Under the pieces are notes generated by a model. The model worked only from the letters and a program-made list of their open reading frames with translations, made no database searches and had not been told where the DNA came from. From Candidula unifasciata (taxonomy: Eukaryota > Mollusca > Gastropoda > Stylommatophora > Geomitridae): a stretch of DNA of 64,000 nt. Of the stretch, positions 43,180-56,100 are shown one piece after another (within the stretch, counting starts at the first letter, position 1; the number at the start of each line of letters is the position of its first letter). The position numbers and the translations under genes are program-made. Location: assembly GCA_905116865.2 (NCBI GenBank), contig CAJHNH020008555.1, forward strand, positions 1-64,000, given 5' to 3'.

Positions 43180-43432
43180 ATTTAAAGGACCCTTTTCCAC
43201 ACCTATTGGGCATATAGGGCTAGACCTGTATTTTTATAGACCGATTGGTACTTGGGGGGTGACGTGGTCACCTTCGCATCCCAGGATTGCATTTGGCACC
43301 CACTCAAAGTGGGGTTGACCTGGGAGCTAAGGTCATTTATAAAAACAAGTCTGGCTCCATCAGGATCTGAACTCACAACATTCTGATCTGCGGGGGAGCG
43401 TCTAGCTGCTACACCACGGTGGCTTCCCCCAA
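43180..43432 (-). repeat. tRNA-derived SINE (family A)
   Basis: Inverse: AAAGGACCCTTTTCCACACC, GGGCATATAGGGCTAGACC, GGCACCCACTCAAAGTGGGG, TCTAGCTGCTACACCACGGT. Confidence 0.75.
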
Positions 43433-43540
43433 TGCAGGTAGTAATGGGAGTTTTTTATCACGGTTTTATATCACACTGGTCTGAATAACAGAGAAAACTC
43501 TTCAATTTTTAGACATTAGTATTTTCCTTATACTAGGCAA

Positions 43541-45455
43541 TTTTAGTCTGATTATTGTTCTTAGTATAGGTGGACTGGACTATCTCTTTGATTCTTGTTC
43601 TTAGTATAGGTGGACTGGACTATCTCTTTGATTCTTGTTCTTAGTATAGGTGGACTGGACTATCTCTTTGATTCTTGTTCTTAGTATAGGTGGACTGGAC
43701 TATCTCTTTGATTCTTGTTCTTAGTATAGGTGGACTGGACTATCTCTTTAATTCTTGTTCTTAGTATAGGTGGACTGGACTATCTCTCTGATTCTTGTTC
43801 TTAGTGTAGGTGGACTGGACTATCTCTTTGATTCTTGTTCTTAGTGTAGGTGGACTGGACTATCTCTTTGATTCTTGTTCTTAGTATAGGTGGACTGGAC
43901 TATCTCTTTGATTCTTGTTCTTAGTGTAGGTGGACTGGGACTATCTCTTTGATTCTTGTTCTTAGTATAGGTGGACTGGACTATCTCTTTGATTCTTGTT
44001 CTTAGTATAGGTGGACTGGACTATCTCTTTGATTCTTGTTCTTAGTATAGGTGGACTGGACTATCTCTTTGATTCTTGTTCTTAGTATAGGTGGACTGGA
44101 CTATCTCTTGATTCTTGTTCTTAGTATAGGTGGACTGGACTATCTCTTTGATTCTTGTTCTTAGTATAGGTGGACTGGACTATCTCTTTAATTCTTGTTC
44201 TTAGTATAGGTGGACTGGACTATCTCTCTGATTCTTGTTCTTAGTGTAGGTGGACTGGACTATCTCTTTGATTCTTGTTCTTAGTGTAGGTGGACTGGAC
44301 TATCTCTTTGATTCTTGTTCTTAGTATAGGTGGACTGGACTATCTCTTTGATTCTTGTTCTTAGTGTAGGTGGACTGGACTATCTCTTTGATTCTTGTTC
44401 TTAGTATAGGTGGACTGGACTATCTCTTTGATTCTTGTTCTTAGTATAGGTGGACTGGACTATCTCTTTGATTCTTGTTCTTAGTATAGGTGGACTGGAC
44501 TATCTCTCTGATTCTTGTTCTTAGTGTAGGTGGACTGGACTATCTCTTTGATTCTTGTTCTTAGTGTAGGTGGACTGGACTATCTCTTTGATTCTTGTTC
44601 TTAGTATAGGTGGACTGGACTATCTCTTTGATTCTCGTTCTTAGTATAGGTGGACTGGACTATCTCTTTGATTCTTGTTCTTAGTATAGGTGGACTGGAC
44701 TATCTCTTTGATTCTTGTTCTTAGTATAGGTGGACTGGACTATCTCTTTGATTCTCGTTCTTAGTATAGGTGGACTGGACTATCTCTTTGATTCTCGTTC
44801 TTAGTATAGGTGGACTGGACTATCTCTTTGATTCTCGTTCTTAGTATAGGTGGACTGGACTATCTCTTTGATTCTTGTTCTTAGTATAGGTGGACTGGAC
44901 TATCTCTTTGATTCTCGTTCTTAGTATAGGTGGACTGGACTATCTCTTTGATTCTTGTTCTTAGTATAGGTGGACTGGACTATCTCTTTGGTTCTTGTTC
45001 TTAGTATAGGTGGACTGGACTATCTCTTTGATTCTCGTTCTTAGTATAGGTGGACTGGACTATCTCTTTGATTCTCGTTCTTAGTATAGGTGGACTGGAC
45101 TATCTCTTTGATTCTTGTTCTTAGTATAGGTGGACTGGACTATCTCTTTGATTCTTGTTCTTAGTATAGGTGGACTGGACTATCTCTTTGATTCTTGTTC
45201 TTAGTGTAGGTGGACTGGACTTTCTTTTTGATTCTTGTTCTTAGTATAGGTGGACTGGACTATCTCTTTGATTCTTGTTCTTAGTATAGGTGGACTGGAC
45301 TATCTCTTTGATTCTTGTTCTTAGTATAGGTGGACTGGACTATCGCTTTGATTCTTGTTCTTAGTATAGGTGGACTGGACTATCTCTTTGATTCTTGTTC
45401 TTAGTATAGGTGGACTGGACTATCTCTCTGATTCTTGTTCTTAGTATGCGTGGAC
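43541..45455 (+). repeat. 40-bp minisatellite, about 48 units, with higher-order structure
   Basis: Unit TATCTCTTTGATTCTTGTTC plus TTAGTATAGGTGGACTGGAC. Variant units (CTCTTTAATT, CTCTCTGATT, TTAGTGTAGG, GTTCTCGTTC) recur in the same order 440 bp (11 units) apart, at 43741 and 44181. Only two single-base indels (43939, 44110) break the register before the last unit. Confidence 0.98.
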
Positions 45456-45461
45456 TATCTC

Positions 45462-45580
45462 TTTCCCTCACCCCCACACTGCCACTTAGTCGACTCTTAC
45501 GGCACACTTGTTGGGGAGGCAGTGGGTCTATTCTTGTTTTCCCCACAATGGGGTCCTGGAACCCACATGGGGATTTAATT
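45462..45580 (-). repeat. Family B fragment directly after the minisatellite
   Basis: TTAGTCGACTCTTACGGCAC, GGGGAGGCAGTGGGTCTATT, CCCCACAATGGGGTCCTGGA. Confidence 0.65.
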
Positions 45581-46008
45581 TGGCCTGAAAAAATTCACTG
45601 TCAACTACACAATTGACTGTTTCGGTGCATGTAAATTCTCCGATACACCAGCCATTCTAAGCTACATTTACTGTTTCCATGAGAAGTTGGTTATGATTCT
45701 CTCTTGACCTCAAAGAATGCATCAACATACTTCACCAGGCTTCACTCCCAGGTAATGTAATTGGGTTTGCTCCAGAGATTCGTCTTTGTCTACCACTCAA
45801 GTTCATACTGCATTGATAATATCAGCTCTGTTCTTCTTCATCCCCCATGCAATGGTGCATTACTTACCAGTTGGTCTGCTCGTCCTTTAGCTTTTGCCTG
45901 CCCAGAAGTGTAAATCTTGGTAAAAGAGATCAAGTGTGACTTCTGATTGCTGTCTACCTGTTCAGAACAGAGGCTGTCTGTTGCAATTTTCTGAAGCATG
46001 TTCATGGA
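45580..46008. other. Spacer between the two satellites
   Basis: No recognised feature. Confidence 0.4.
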
Positions 46009-46010
46009 GT

Positions 46011-48152
46011 CTGATACGAGTACCATACTGTGTGGCTGATACGAGTACCATACTGTGTGTCTGATACGAGTACCATACTTTGTGTCTGATACGAGTACCA
46101 TACTGTGTGTCTGATACGAGTACCATACTGTGTATCTGATACGAGTACCATACTGTGTGTCTGATACGAGTACCATACTGTGTGTCTGATACAAGTACCA
46201 TACTGTGTGACTGATCTGAGTACCATACTGTGTGTCTGATACGAGTACCATACTGTGTGTCTGATACGAGTACCATACTGTGTGTCTGATACGAGTTCCA
46301 TACTGTGTGTCTGATACAAGTACCATACTGTGTGTCTGATCCGAGTACCGTACATACTGTGTGTCTGATACGAGTACCACACTGTGTGTCTGATACGAGC
46401 ACCATACTGTGTGTCTGATACGAGTACCATACTGTGTGTCTGATAAGAGTACCATACTGTGTGTCTGATATGAGTACCATACTGTGTGTCTGATACGAGT
46501 ACCATACTGTGTGTCTGATACGAGTACCATACTATGTGTCTGATACAAGTACCATACTGTGTCTCTGATACGAGTACCATACTGTGTGGCTGATACAAGT
46601 ACCATACATACTGTGTGTCTGATACGAGTACCACACTGTGTGTCTGATACGAGCACCATACTGTGTGTCTGATACGAGTACCATACTGTGTGTCTGATAC
46701 GAGTACCATACTGTGTGTCTGTGTCTGATACAAGTACCCTACTGTGTGTCTGATACGAGTACCATACTGTGTGTCTGATACGAGTACCATACATGCTGTG
46801 TGTCTGATACGAGTACCATACTGTGTTTCTGATATGAGTACCATACTGTGTGTCTGATACGAGTACCATACTGTGTGTCTGAGACGAGTACCATACTGTG
46901 TGTCTGTGTCTGATACGAGTACCATATTGTGTGTTTGTGTCTGATACGAGTACCATACTGTGTCTGATACGAGTACCATACTGTGTGTCTGTGTCTGATA
47001 CGAGCACCATACTGTGTGTCTGATACGAGTACCATACTGTGTGTCTGATACGAGTACCATACTGTGTGACTGATACGAGTACCATACTGTGTGTCTGATA
47101 CGAGTACCATACTGTGTGTCTGTGTCTGATACGAGCACCATACTGTGTTTCTGATACGAGTACCATACTGTGTGACTGATACGAGTACCATACTGTGTGT
47201 CTGATAAGAGTACCATACTGTGTGACTGCTACGAGTACCATACTGTGTGACTGATACGAGTACCATACTGTGTGACTGCTACGAGTACCATACTGTGTGA
47301 CTGATACGAGTACCATACTTTATGACTGATACGAGTACCATAATGTGTGTCTGATACGAGTACCATACTGTGTGACTGCTACGAGTACCATACTGTGTGA
47401 CTGATACGAGTACCATACTGTGTGTCTGTGTCTGATACGAGTACCATACTGTGTGTCTGATACGAGTACCATACTGTGTGTCTGATACGAGTACCATACT
47501 GTGTGTCTGATACGAGTACCATACTGTGTGTCTGATACGAGTACCATACTGTGTGTCTGTGTCTGATACGAGTACCATACTGTGTGTCTGATACGAGTAC
47601 CATACTGTGTGACTGCTACGAGTACCATACTGTGTGACTGATACGAGTACCATACTGTGTGACTGCTACGAGTACCATACTGTGTGACTGATACGAGTAC
47701 CATACTGTATGACTAATACGAGTACCATAATGTGTGTCTGATACGAGTACCATACTGTGTGACTGCTACGAGTACCATACTGTGTGACTGATACGAGTAC
47801 CATACTGTGTGTCTGTGTCTGATACGAGTACCATACTGTGTGTCTGATACGAGTACCATACTGTGTGTCTGATACGAGTACCATACTGTGTGTCTGATAC
47901 GAGTACCATACTGTGTGTCTGATACGAGTACCATACTGTGTGTCTGATACGAGTACCATACTGTGTGTCTGATACGAGTACCATACTGTGTGTCTGATAC
48001 GAGTACCATACTGTGTGTCTGATACGAGTACCATACTGTGTCTGATACGAGTACCATACTGTGTGTCTGATACGAGTACCATACTGTGTGTCTGATACGA
48101 GTACCATACTGTGTGTCTGTGTCTGATACGAGTACCATACTGTGTATCTGAT
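46011..48152 (-). repeat. 25-bp satellite, about 84 units, open in all three - frames
   Basis: Unit GAGTACCATACTGTGTGTCT plus GATAC, with variants (GTGACTGCTACGAG, GTGTGTCTGTGTCTGATAC). Higher-order copies are offset by about 254 bp (46351 and 46605) and 387 bp (47341 and 47728). Period 25 is not a multiple of three and the unit lacks stops on the - strand, so frames up to 492 codons run through it. These are not evidence of a gene. Confidence 0.97.
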
Positions 48153-48244
48153 TGTTCTGATGTCCATGCTAGTGCTCTGGAGGCGATGGTTATCTCCTTG
48201 GGCATTCTTGACATTGTTGCTTGGTAAGATCCACTATTGTCATT

Positions 48245-48497
48245 TTGTGCTGTGTGGGTTCCAGGGCCTCATTGTGGGGAAAACAGGAATAGATCCGCTG
48301 CTTACCCAACAAGTGTGTTGTAGGAGTCAACCAAATGAAGTTGGAGTTTTTTTTTGGGGCCTAGCGGCAAGGAATAACCAGCTGCACACAAAGAAGCCAG
48401 TCAAGCAGATGAACACACAAAAGTCAAAGTCAAAATGAATGAAGCAGGACTTTCTGCCGGAGATAACAGCCGGTGAACAAATAAGGAGAAGAAGAAG
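48245..48497 (+). repeat. GAA-tailed SINE-like repeat (family B)
   Basis: TGTGGGTTCCAGGGCCTC, CCGCTGCTTACCCAACAAG, GTTGTAGGAGTCAACC, tail GGAGAAGAAGAAG. Confidence 0.75.
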
Positions 48498-48639
48498 TCT
48501 TTTATTATACTCTCCATCCTTTCTGCTGTACATACCCACACTGACCTTAACCCACACTTTATGGACTCATTTGTGTAGGTGATGGTTATGTCTTCTGGAT
48601 GTGAAAGCTGATCTGTCAGTCGCTTATCTTGGTAAAAGG

Positions 48640-48915
48640 TAAAGGTAAAGTTGGGAGAGGTAAACCAGCGTCACTGCACATGGTTATACACCATAAGTGC
48701 TCTACCACCAGTACGAACAATTGATCGCCGTCCACATGCAACTCTGTAGCTACAGCGACTTCCTCCATTTACCCCAGAGTGTCAACTTTGGTACCCATTT
48801 CCTAGAGGTTGGGTGAACCCCAGGAACCATCCGGCTCCAAACACCGGCCATGGGCTGCAGCGAGTTGCAGCTGGATTTGAAAGCTGGTCTCCTATCAACT
48901 GCACTAACCCTGCCC
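48640..48915 (-). repeat. tRNA-like SINE (family G), inverse
   Basis: CAACTCTGTAGCTACAGCGA, GTGTCAACTTTGGTACCCAT, GGGTGAACCCCAGGAACC, CATGGGCTGCAGCGAG: complement of 40905-41110. Confidence 0.65.
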
Positions 48916-49019
48916 CTCACCTTGGTGTCTACAGCAATGAGATTCTGTTTTCTGCACCTCACCCCACCCTCAGAAAAGAGCTTTATTCATACAAGGGAAC
49001 CAAGGAAAAATAAGCAAGC

Positions 49020-49215
49020 TTCAAGAACATTTAAAAAAAACAAAGGGAGGTCAGACAAGATCTTTATGCAAAGGACCAGGAAAGAATAAAGAAACACAAA
49101 ACTTATGTTTTCAATCACTATAGGCTGAGTAATTCTCTGGTGAGGGGATCCGTATATTTATGGACTGAATAGTTTGATGTGCAGTGGATATTATCCGTCA
49201 AACACAAGAAATAAA
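49020..49215 (+). pseudogene. Retrotransposon 3' end fragment
   Basis: AAAGAATAAAGAAACACAAA, GGGGATCCGTATATTTATGG, ACTGAATAGTTTGATGTGCA match the end of the fragment at 1330-1460. Confidence 0.45.
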
Positions 49216-50460
49216 CTGCATAAAATGTTCACTATATTTAATCATTAGAAAACTATACAGCAATCAATAAATCAGATTTATATGACCTCTAATGTGCACA
49301 TATTTATCATATTTATTTTTCAGACATGTACTTAAAATTTACTAGGAAATATTGCATAAATCAATACTCATAGTATGGCACAATAATATTAAATAGTGAC
49401 CTAGCTATATAAATTTATAAATTTGTTCATAAAGTAGTTTTATCTGGAGGCCAAATACTATACATAAATGGTCAAGATGGCAAGTGAGATAAACATGGTT
49501 GCAACAATGCTCATAAGCCTAATGCAACTGGCAAAAATTGAGTATGACTATCACTATATTCTAAGAGTTTGTGTATAAACTTGTCAAATATGGATTGTAC
49601 TGGGGAGGGGGGGGGGGGCGTATAGTTGAGATAGTTAATTGTACAGATAATTTGTAAAGTTAGTCTAGATAATGGCTTCTTGTATAAATTCTAAATTTCA
49701 ACATCCAGCCAAAATTTAAAGAATGTTCTAAGGAGGTAATCATAATGGATGTTTTTAACCTTTCATTACATTCTTAATAGCTGAAAAGAGAAAGGTATTT
49801 TTCATGCACACAATTTTAAGATGCAGAAGTATACATACAACCTGGTCTTCTGATTTTGATATATATATGCATCCAATATTTTTTCAACTGGCAAGTGTAA
49901 TCATCTCTCTCTACTGCTCCTATTATCTATAACGGTTAATCAATTCAAATGCTAATATCTTTGCCTGGCATAATGCAAGAATGTCTGGTTTCTTTAATTT
50001 TCAAGTCCTCCTGTCTCTTCTAGGAGGCTTAATCTCCAACAGGTTTTGAAAAAAAATATTTCTGACTCCTGCTGCTCACAGTTTTTCAGGCTATAATTTA
50101 TTCCCAGAGGTCATACACGTGTCAGTGATACAGATATGTGATTTTGTTAGAGACACGCCAATTAAGTGACTGCGTATTCTTGTTGCGTGTTTTACTGTGC
50201 TGATGAAGGCTCTCTTTTTGTTTGTGATACTGTGAAGCTGACTGGTTCTACTTTTGGTTTGGTTTGAAATCTATCTAAAAATGTGCTAGCTTTTTATCAA
50301 AATGTGGCCCAAGTATGTTAACTGTTTCCTCTTGATGTCTGTGGGAAATCTACATCTTTGTCATTTTGTCTAAATATTAAGATTAATAACTTTGCTTGTC
50401 CACATTTGTTTCAACATTTCTTAAGATTTTTAAAATGTTCTTACTTGTATGGGATATTTT
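49215..50460. other. Long AT-rich intergenic stretch without recognised features
   Basis: Largest repeat-poor interval of the window; one G-rich patch at 49600-49618. It lies downstream of the fucosidase stop, so part could be 3' UTR, but no polyadenylation signal could be assigned. Confidence 0.4.
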
Positions 50461-50464
50461 TACA

Positions 50465-50835
50465 CTTAAATAGTATCCCAGGTCAACCCAATCTAAAATG
50501 GATACCAGGAAATGATTGGAGAAGTTATGTTATTACAATCAATATAACTGCACATTAGGCATTCCCACACATGCTCAGTCATCCAATGCAGGAGCCACTC
50601 CAAGTTATCTCTATTAATTTTTCCCAAGAAGAGCTGGTTATAATGTCTCCTATCTTGGCCTCAGAGGTGGCGTAGACGTGCATCGCCATGATTTACTTCC
50701 ATGTCACATGGAGAAGTAAAGGCAGTTGATCTGATACTGGCTACATCCCCAACCAATCAAAGTGCCAACTGGCCTATCAAAAATACGAGGCTGGTACCTT
50801 ATACCCAATACACAGAGAAAGACCTTTTACTATTT
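50465..50835 (+). repeat. Two decayed family A SINE pieces
   Basis: 50470-50525 (CCCAGGTCAACCCAATCTAA, GGATACCAGG). 50650-50835 (GGTGGCGTAGACGTGCATCG, GAAGTAAAGGCAG, TGGCCTATCAAAAATACGAG). Confidence 0.5.
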
Positions 50836-50877
50836 TGACGCTGATTGTCCATTATATCACAACAACCATTATGCTAA

Positions 50878-51150
50878 AACTGAGAGACAATGTGGTGTAG
50901 CAGCTAGATGCTCGCCTAGGGGGTCTCAAAGTTGCAGGTTCAAATCAACTTAAGACTCGATTTTTTTCAAAATTGACCTTGGCTCTCAGGCCAACCTGGC
51001 CTAAATAAGTAAAGTCCTGGAAAGTATAGGTAGCTAGCATGATGATGACCACATCACCCACCTAGAACTGAGTGGTCTTTTAACCAAAAATAGGTCTAGC
51101 CCTATATGCCCAGTAAGCCTAATGACATGGAAAAGGATTCTCTAATTTGT
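50878..51150 (+). repeat. tRNA-derived SINE (family A)
   Basis: TGTGGTGTAGCAGCTAGATG, GCAGGTTCAAATC (B box), TTGGCTCTCAGGCCAACC, GACCACATCACCC, ATAGGTCTAGCCCTATATGC. It ends 150 bases from the fucosidase stop codon. Confidence 0.75.
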
Positions 51151-51296
51151 GCTAAAATTAGTTCTGTCTTACAGTCATGCTGACCAATAAGAATATAGAC
51201 ACAATTTACTCCTCAAAAGTCAAAAGACTTTCACAGGAAAACAAAACAAAACAAACAATAAAACTTCTCAGATAATTCAAGTACAGCAACTGTGAG

Positions 51297-51630
51297 TTAT
51301 TGAAACTTAGGAAATTCTTTTCTCATTTGCAAAGCTTTCAATTTCTTGGAAAATGCAAAGCTATCTAACTTGGTATTCTGATTCTGAAGACCTTCCAGTC
51401 GGAAAACCCAAGCCCAGTCACATGGGATCTGCCCAGCTGGGATTGGTGGAATGTTGATTGTGATTCCACCTGAACTTGGCGAGAAGAACTTAAACTGTCC
51501 AGGGTATCCAACCAGAGAGACGACTGTTGATCGTGAGGCTACAGGATGCCCAAGTGTCAGGTTTCCAACCTCAGGCCAAGACAGTAGAATTGCATAAACT
51601 GTTGTGGAGCCGTTGGTTCGTGCTGTGTAC
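51297..51630 (-). CDS. Fucosidase terminal exon D
   Basis: Acceptor CTTTTAAG. Completes Trp, then [19 protein letters not shown] and the C-terminal beta-sandwich with [11 protein letters not shown] and [10 protein letters not shown]. It has a basic tail ending KEFPKFQ and TAA at 51297-51299. The tail is some 25 residues longer than I expect for vertebrate enzymes. Confidence 0.93.
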
Positions 51631-53072
51631 CTTAAAAGACACAAATTCAGAATGTTAACTTATTTGCCACAGGTTTTTTTTAAATATTGAAACAACAACA
51701 AAAGTAAAAGTTCAATTTTTTTTTTTTGGCATGCTACATAGAGCCAGTTTTAACATATGGCTGTGAATCTGGACAATTAAAAAAACAAGCCAAACAATTT
51801 CTTAAGGCCTCAGAAATATGGTTTGACCGTAGAATCCTTATAATTTCTTAGACAGCTAAAAAGAGGCCCCTACTCGCTTTTATATTCCTTACGTCCTTCT
51901 TAGGACGTAATTTTTTACTTGAAGCCCCACTCTGGCTTTTGCCAGGGGCCACAATGTGGGCAGGCCGTCAATATGGCCAATTGTCTGGGCGCGGTTTCTG
52001 GGACCTCTCCACGGCGATCCTCATCCGCATGGTAGCACTTTGTGTCATCGGGTGTTTGTCGCTTGTGTGGTGTCCTGGTGGGGTAGAAAGTCAGTCAAAA
52101 GAGGCCCCAGATGTTTGAAAAGAGGTGAGGGCTTGAAGACAACTTATTACAAATATCAGAAAGAGTTATCATTTCTGGCCATGTTATGAGAAGAAAGAAA
52201 CTGGAACATTTTGTGACTATTGATCTGTGGAGAAGGACAATGCAAAACAATTTTAGACAGCCTTTTCTCATGGCATGTAGGGGTGTCAGTACACGAACTG
52301 ATACTACATACTGTTGAAGATTGCAGGTTGTGGAGAGGTATGATCGCCCACACCAGTTTGGCAAGGTGCTTGACGATGATGGTGGAAGGTTCTATCACCA
52401 CTTATTACTGGCATCATGGGGGCTAATACTAAAACAGTTTGGACAGAATGGTAGATTGTAAAGAGACAAAAACTGTTTAACCAAAACAGATGAATGGTAG
52501 CTGACTCTGTGGCAGACCAAAAAGATGATGAGAAGATAATATAGGGGCAGACCAACAAACACCAACTGTGCCCGTTAGCCTGCCCAGGTTAGTTTTGGGG
52601 GACATTGCAGCCTCATAACTGTGTGGTTATCTGTTTCCCAGGTCACAGGTGGTGCGTCCACATTAGGCTGGTCAAAAAAAAAAAAAGCCACGTAATGCTG
52701 ATCAGCCCTCAAGAGAAGGCAGTGACAGAACATGAGCATTCCCTGGCATCCAAGGAAGCTTCCATGAATGCAGAGCCAATACATCATGCTCTGATATTGG
52801 GCTCACCCAAATAACCGTCACATCCTACTCATGATTGTTTAACATCACTTCCGTATATTGGACATCTCATTCATCACAGGCTATGTCTTTAGAAGCCAGC
52901 AGTAGGCAGCCTGCAGACCTGGCATTTCAATTACCTACACAGAATAAATACATTGTTTCTTTTGCATGTTAGACTTTTACTACAGTAGACCTCCTTACCC
53001 ACTATAGTTTTATATATTTCCCACATAGATGCCAAGGGGCAAATATATATATTCTATAGTTTTATATATTTC

Positions 53073-53154
<82 letters not shown>

Positions 53155-56100
53155 ACAGAGTCAGCTACCATTCATCTGTTTTGGTTAAACAGTTTTTGTC
53201 TCTTTACAATCTACCATTCTGTCCAAACTGTTTTAGTATTAGCCCCCATGATGCCAGTAATAAGTGGTGATAGAACCTTCCACCATCATCGTCAAGCAAT
53301 GCCACAATTTTTGAATGACTTGATGATCTCAGTTCTTTTCCTATAGCTGGTAATTTTGTTTTTAATTTTATATTTCCCCTGCAGGGGCATTCCCAAAGAG
53401 GCCCTGTAAAGGATATTTTCTAACAAATCATTTCGTAAAAATCTTTCATTGTATAAAAAGCACACCATTTTAAGACCCTATATTTTGTTGAAAATAAGTG
53501 TCTTATACTAAGGAAAATATGGTAGTTCTTCACTCTTTCCATTTCTATTGATAACTCTATACTCCTGTATATATTTTGAGGAAAACAAATGAAGGCAAAC
53601 ACATATTTAAAAAAAATTTGTATTCGTGACCTGTATCAAATTTTTTTTAAATGATTTTTCTGGCTTTCCTACAGAGTCATGACCTAATTTTTTAATGTTA
53701 CCTGGGTGACAGGGTTTTCACAACTATTTCTTATTGTAAAGAAAATTTGTTGAGGCAGAAAAGATTAGTAAGTGATGAATGGGTTAATTAATGAACACAC
53801 GATAAAGTGAATCTGACTGGGTCAGATCTGTTGCCTATATTTGTGTCTTTCTTACAGATAAGTTAATAAATAAAAACTTAATTTAAAAAAATTATACCTA
53901 ATTACTTCAATAAGAAAAATGAATACATACCAAACATTGTCAGCTACAGAATCATTCTGATATGTCCATACATGTGTTTTGTATATGGCCTCTCCATTAA
54001 CATTCAACCAGGATCCAATCTGGCGCAGTCTTTCCTCATAAACTGGAGCAATTTCACCATAGGCAGTAGGGCCAACATTGAATAGCATGTTTCCACCAAA
54101 ACTAAACATAATCATAGAAAATTATTGTTTCAGTTGTTACAATATATTTGTTAAATGTTGTTAGGTTATAGTCTCTGTCTTCTTGTCTTCCCTTCTCTAT
54201 TCTCTTCCCTTTCCTCCCTCCCACTTTATTTTCTCTCTTCTGTGAAGCCCTGTTTCCTCCCCCCCCCCTCCATTTTCTTTCCGTTCTGTCTCTGTTATTT
54301 CTCCCTATCACCCCCTCCCCCTCCCTCCCTCCCCCTTTCCCTCCAACCAATAACCTCCACATCTCTGTTGTGATTCTCAACCAGTTCGTTTTATGCCAAA
54401 TCTTTTGTGTTTTGTAAACAACTGGTTAGATTTTGCAGTTAAAGGTTGGCTATAGGATGAGGCAGTAAATCTCACAGTGAAGATCAGTAACTTTCTTCTC
54501 TGTATTCACCAGCTGTAACCTCTGATGGAAGGTTTTGATTTTTTTTTTTCACTTCTGGACTTTTGTATTGTTCCAGAACTTGTGTTTTGCATGCAATCTG
54601 TTCTACAGATTTGGCTTATTTGTATACATACTGTTGGTTCCTTACCTTGAAGCAGATGCATTCTGACTTTAAAGAAAGTATCCCTAAATAGTTGACTTGC
54701 TTGTTAGATTGATCTTAGTTGATCTTTATTGTTTTTTTCAAACCTTATAGTGTGGCCCCAGTACCCATATGGGAAACTCAATAACTAATATGTATTTAGG
54801 AAAAATACTAATAGATTTACACCTGGCACAGAGCCAGCAGTGTTGGAGGCAGTTAGCTCTCCTAAAGAGGAAAAGCAAAAAGTAGTAGCCTGTCACTGTC
54901 ACACAAATCACATAAGCCAAACCCACCTTCTCCGTGAAGATATAGGGGCTAATAGGAAAATGGCCATAGAATTTGGAGAGGATTTTGCTCTGCCAGGGTT
55001 GAAATACTGGCTGAGACGTATTATTTCCTTGGTGTTTAACGCCTTCAGTAGCAGACTCTTGTTATTTTAACCATGTCTGTAGTACTTATCCATATAAACT
55101 ATGTTGTTCCAGACATCTACATAAGTTCCAAACAGCTATTAGATTAAGTTTTGCTGAATAGTTTCTTGCTGTAAAGAAAACTGTCAGAGACAAAGGAGAA
55201 GAATTTCAGTATGCGGTGTATGAGCTCACTAATAAACACATGATGAATTGCTTGGTATGGATAGAAAGAGTGTGGATTCCGGGGCCCCATTTGTGGGGAG
55301 GGGGGGGAGAAATAGGCTGACAGCTCTGTAACAAGAATGTCGTACAAGGCAACTAATTAGGCAAGTTTTCTTTTTCTTCAGAGTCATCTGCCTGAGAGGC
55401 AAGGAACCAGAAGCCTGCATATAAATAAGCTAGATCTCCACCAGAGTTGACAGCCAGTGAACACAAAGAAAAAGAAGAAAGAGTTACACTGCTGCAGTAG
55501 GTTAGATCTGTTGCCTATATTCATGTCTTTCTTGCTCCTTGTGTGCATACCTGGGGCCCCATTTATTGAAACAGTAATTAGTTAGTTAGTTAGTTGGGTT
55601 ATCATCATTGCACTCTGGACATGTCCATAGGTGCTCACATCTCCCCTCAGTATGAACCCCAATGTCCGATGGCTAATAGTACCAGTTCTATGTTGATTAA
55701 CAAATCGTCTGGTGTGTGTCTCGTATTTTGCTATGCCGATTTTAATTCCCAAGTCTGCCATTCTGGCGAGTGATGTGGATTCACTGCCCCCAAAGTCCTC
55801 TATCTTTCCCATTTCTCTGAGGGCATTAATAATATTAGCATGATCCATAGGCTGACCGTCGGTAGTGATAGCGGATCCAGCCAACCTATCAGCTCTTTCA
55901 CTTCCATCAACGCCTGCGTGTCCTGGAACAAAAATAAAGGTGACTACACGCACAGTGGACTTCTGTAATGATTCAAGCCATTGTCTTCACACCAAACCTG
56001 CCTGAAATCTCTGGATCATACTCATTGAAACAGTAAGCGATGACCCAATGACCCACAGTGATGACAAGATGACGACAAGGATTTACTGACTGGCTCACCT

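Noticed and set aside
43541..45455. CRISPR-like array
   Set aside because: Units are contiguous 40-bp repeats without unique spacers, in a eukaryotic intergenic region.
45838..47316. 492-codon - strand open frame and its 404-, 182-, 175- and 172-codon companions
   Set aside because: They lie in the 25-bp satellite, are open in all three frames, and encode only a shifted 25-residue repeat; no domain or splice support.
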